Assembly: GCF_042920265.1 (NCBI RefSeq)
Contig: NZ_JBDQZI010000004.1
Coordinates: 289,147 to 353,146 of the forward strand
Reading direction: 5' to 3'
Length of the DNA stretch: 64,000 nt
DNA from: Lysinibacillus_B sp042920265
GTDB lineage: Bacteria; Bacillota; Bacilli; Bacillales_A; Planococcaceae
Every line of letters starts with the position of its first letter. Position 1 is the stretch's first letter. The translations under genes were made by a program, and so were the position numbers. A model generated the notes under the pieces. That model made no database searches. It had not been told where the DNA came from and saw only the letters and a list, made by a program, of their open reading frames with translations. Of the stretch, positions 62,916 through 64,000 are shown piece by piece.

Positions 62916-63071
62916 CATATTATAATGGTCCTATTTTATACCGCACCCTTTATTCCTAACGAATCAGGACCACCTGTACTATTACACTCTAACTCTTTCC
63001 ATAAGCGTTAGCTACTCCTTCGTCTCCCTGCTCTACATATCATATTCTCTCATTCCTTTTAAAGGAAAAAT

Positions 63072-63112
63072 AAAATAAGCAGAGAAAATGTAATATTTTC
63101 TCTGCTTATTTT
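63072..63112 (-). terminator. Terminator of the tRNA operon
   Basis: Perfect 18-bp stem AAAATAAGCAGAGAAAAT and its complement with a five-base loop; follows tRNA-Glu on the minus strand. Confidence 0.85.
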
Positions 63113-63129
63113 ATTAATACTTATTAAGA

Positions 63130-63201
63130 TGACCCGTACGGGATTCGAACCCGTGTTACCGCCGTGAAAGGGCGGTGTCTTAACCACTTGACCAACGGGC
63201 C
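63130..63201 (-). tRNA. tRNA-Glu (TTC)
   Basis: 72-base cloverleaf, acceptor GGCCCGT/ACGGGTC, anticodon loop CTTTCAC. No CCA encoded. Last gene of the cluster. Confidence 0.96.
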
Positions 63202-63202
63202 A

Positions 63203-63277
63203 TGGCTCCGAAGGTAGGACTCGAACCTACGACCAACCGGTTAACAGCCGGTTGCTCTACCACTGAGCTACTTCGGA
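63203..63277 (-). tRNA. tRNA-Asn (GTT)
   Basis: Acceptor TCCGAAG/CTTCGGA, anticodon loop CTGTTAA, encoded CCA. One base separates it from tRNA-Glu. Confidence 0.96.
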
Positions 63278-63287
63278 ATAATATATA

Positions 63288-63364
63288 TGGTGGGTCAGGA
63301 CGGAATCGAACCGCCGACACTTAGAGCTTCAATCTAATGCTCTACCAACTGAGCTACTGACCCA
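63288..63364 (-). tRNA. tRNA-Phe (GAA)
   Basis: Acceptor TGGGTCA/TGACCCA, anticodon loop TTGAAGC, encoded CCA. Confidence 0.95.
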
Positions 63365-63370
63365 TATAAA

Positions 63371-63446
63371 TGGCGGTCCCGACCGGGATCGAACCGGCGA
63401 TCTCCTGCGTGACAGGCAGGCATGTTAACCGCTACACCACGGGACC
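63371..63446 (-). tRNA. tRNA-Asp (GTC)
   Basis: Acceptor GGTCCCG/CGGGACC, anticodon loop CTGTCAC, encoded CCA. Confidence 0.96.
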
Positions 63447-63456
63447 ATTTATATAA

Positions 63457-63530
63457 TGGCGGCAGAGGGGATCGAACCCCCGACCTTACGGGTATGAACC
63501 GTACGCTCTAGCCAGCTGAGCTACGCCGCC
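63457..63530 (-). tRNA. tRNA-Met (CAT), elongator type
   Basis: Acceptor GGCGGCG/TGCCGCC with a paired first base, anticodon loop TTCATAC. It lacks the initiator's unpaired first position and G-C anticodon stem triplet. No encoded CCA. Confidence 0.93.
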
Positions 63531-63549
63531 AAAATGTTTAAATAATATT

Positions 63550-63625
63550 TGGTGGAGCCTAGCGGGATCGAACCGCTGACCTCCTGCGTGCAAGGCAGGC
63601 GCTCTCCCAGCTGAGCTAAGGCCCC
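63550..63625 (-). tRNA. tRNA-Ala (TGC)
   Basis: Acceptor GGGGCCT/AGGCTCC, anticodon loop CTTGCAC, encoded CCA. Confidence 0.96.
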
Positions 63626-63674
63626 AAATAAATAAAAATTAGTATTTTAGTTTACTTAATTATAAATACTAAAC

Positions 63675-63763
63675 TGGTGCCGAGGACCGGAATCGAACCG
63701 GTACGGTAGTCACCTACCGCAGGATTTTAAGTCCTGTGCGTCTGCCAGTTCCGCCACCCCGGC
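63675..63763 (-). tRNA. tRNA-Leu (TAA)
   Basis: 89 bases with a long variable arm (CGGTAGGTGACTACCG); anticodon loop CTTAAAA, encoded CCA. Confidence 0.95.
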
Positions 63764-63769
63764 ACATGT

Positions 63770-63844
63770 TGGAGCGGAAGACGGGGTTCGAACCCGCGAC
63801 CCCCACCTTGGCAAGGTGGTGTTCTACCACTGAACTACTTCCGC
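63770..63844 (-). tRNA. tRNA-Gly (GCC)
   Basis: Acceptor GCGGAAG/CTTCCGC, anticodon loop TTGCCAA, encoded CCA. Confidence 0.96.
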
Positions 63845-63882
63845 AATATGTGCTTAAATATGTATATAATGCTTTATTTAAA

Positions 63883-63958
63883 TGGTGAGCCATGAAGGAC
63901 TCGAACCTTCGACCCTCTGATTAAAAGTCAGATGCTCTACCGACTGAGCTAATGGCTC
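63883..63958 (-). tRNA. tRNA-Lys (TTT)
   Basis: Acceptor GAGCCAT/ATGGCTC, anticodon loop CTTTTAA, encoded CCA. Confidence 0.96.
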
Positions 63959-63963
63959 GGAAA

Positions 63964-64000
63964 TGGCTGGGGTACTAGGATTCGAACCTAGGCATGACGG
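63964..64000 (-). tRNA. tRNA-Gln, partial (cut by window end)
   Basis: Only the 3' part is present: end of the anticodon stem (CCGTC), the T arm (CTAGGTTCGAATCCTAG) and acceptor TACCCCA-G-CCA. It resembles Bacillus tRNA-Gln; the anticodon lies outside the window. Confidence 0.7.

Overview
The window is a low-GC Gram-positive (Bacillales) chromosome segment. The best fit is a Lysinibacillus/Solibacillus-type member of the Planococcaceae/Caryophanaceae. The reasons are strong AGGAGG ribosome binding sites with frequent TTG/GTG starts, a proline T-box in front of proBA, an yclM-type aspartokinase, a YfmR-type ABC-F protein and a dense Bacillus-style tRNA cluster. The genus is an inference.

Bases 1-13,200 are the lysogeny and early half of a prophage-like element that continues past the left edge. 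A leftward operon of small early genes (zinc-ribbon protein, DnaD-type replication protein, ORF6N regulator, HTH proteins, a small SAM methyltransferase) faces a rightward repressor across a cluster of TTACC-N5-GGTAA operators. Right of the repressor lies accessory cargo: a secreted excalibur-domain protein, then a GHKL ATPase fused to a Shedu-like PD-(D/E)XK nuclease, paired convergently with a complete C5 cytosine methyltransferase. An ImmA-type protease, a second XRE regulator and a tyrosine integrase close this element. The ATPase-nuclease/methyltransferase pair is the best candidate in the window for an uncommon defence system.

Bases 13,190-21,200 are the remnant of a second prophage reading leftward: small genes, XtrA, ArpU regulator, tyrosine recombinase, small terminase and a truncated large terminase. 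All structural genes are absent to the point where the first element begins. An Sll1717-type P-loop ATPase and a cassette bounded by 20-bp inverted repeats sit in it as cargo. Bases 21,200-24,990 are decayed: an ASCH-domain pseudogene, an orphan 288-aa gene, further pseudogene traces and a 79-bp hairpin.

From about 23,930 to 62,850 the sequence is ordinary chromosome: DUF421 protein, ferritin-like protein, PdaC-like deacetylase, NRDE protein, metal receptor, TetR/MFS pair, Na/Pi transporter, aspartokinase, topoisomerase III, second MFS pump, sigma factors, proBA under a T-box, EamA transporter, YozG/DUF2975 pair, ABC exporter, 5'-nucleotidase family protein, ECF sigma/anti-sigma pair, DegV, CvfC, ABC-F, hydrolase, cation transporter, HD phosphohydrolase and a chemoreceptor. 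Most transcription units end in clear hairpin terminators. Two GC-rich palindromic repeats of one family lie between genes.

Bases 63,130-64,000 hold a leftward tRNA cluster (Gln, Lys, Gly, Leu, Ala, Met, Asp, Phe, Asn, Glu in order of transcription), ending in an 18-bp terminator stem and running off the right edge.
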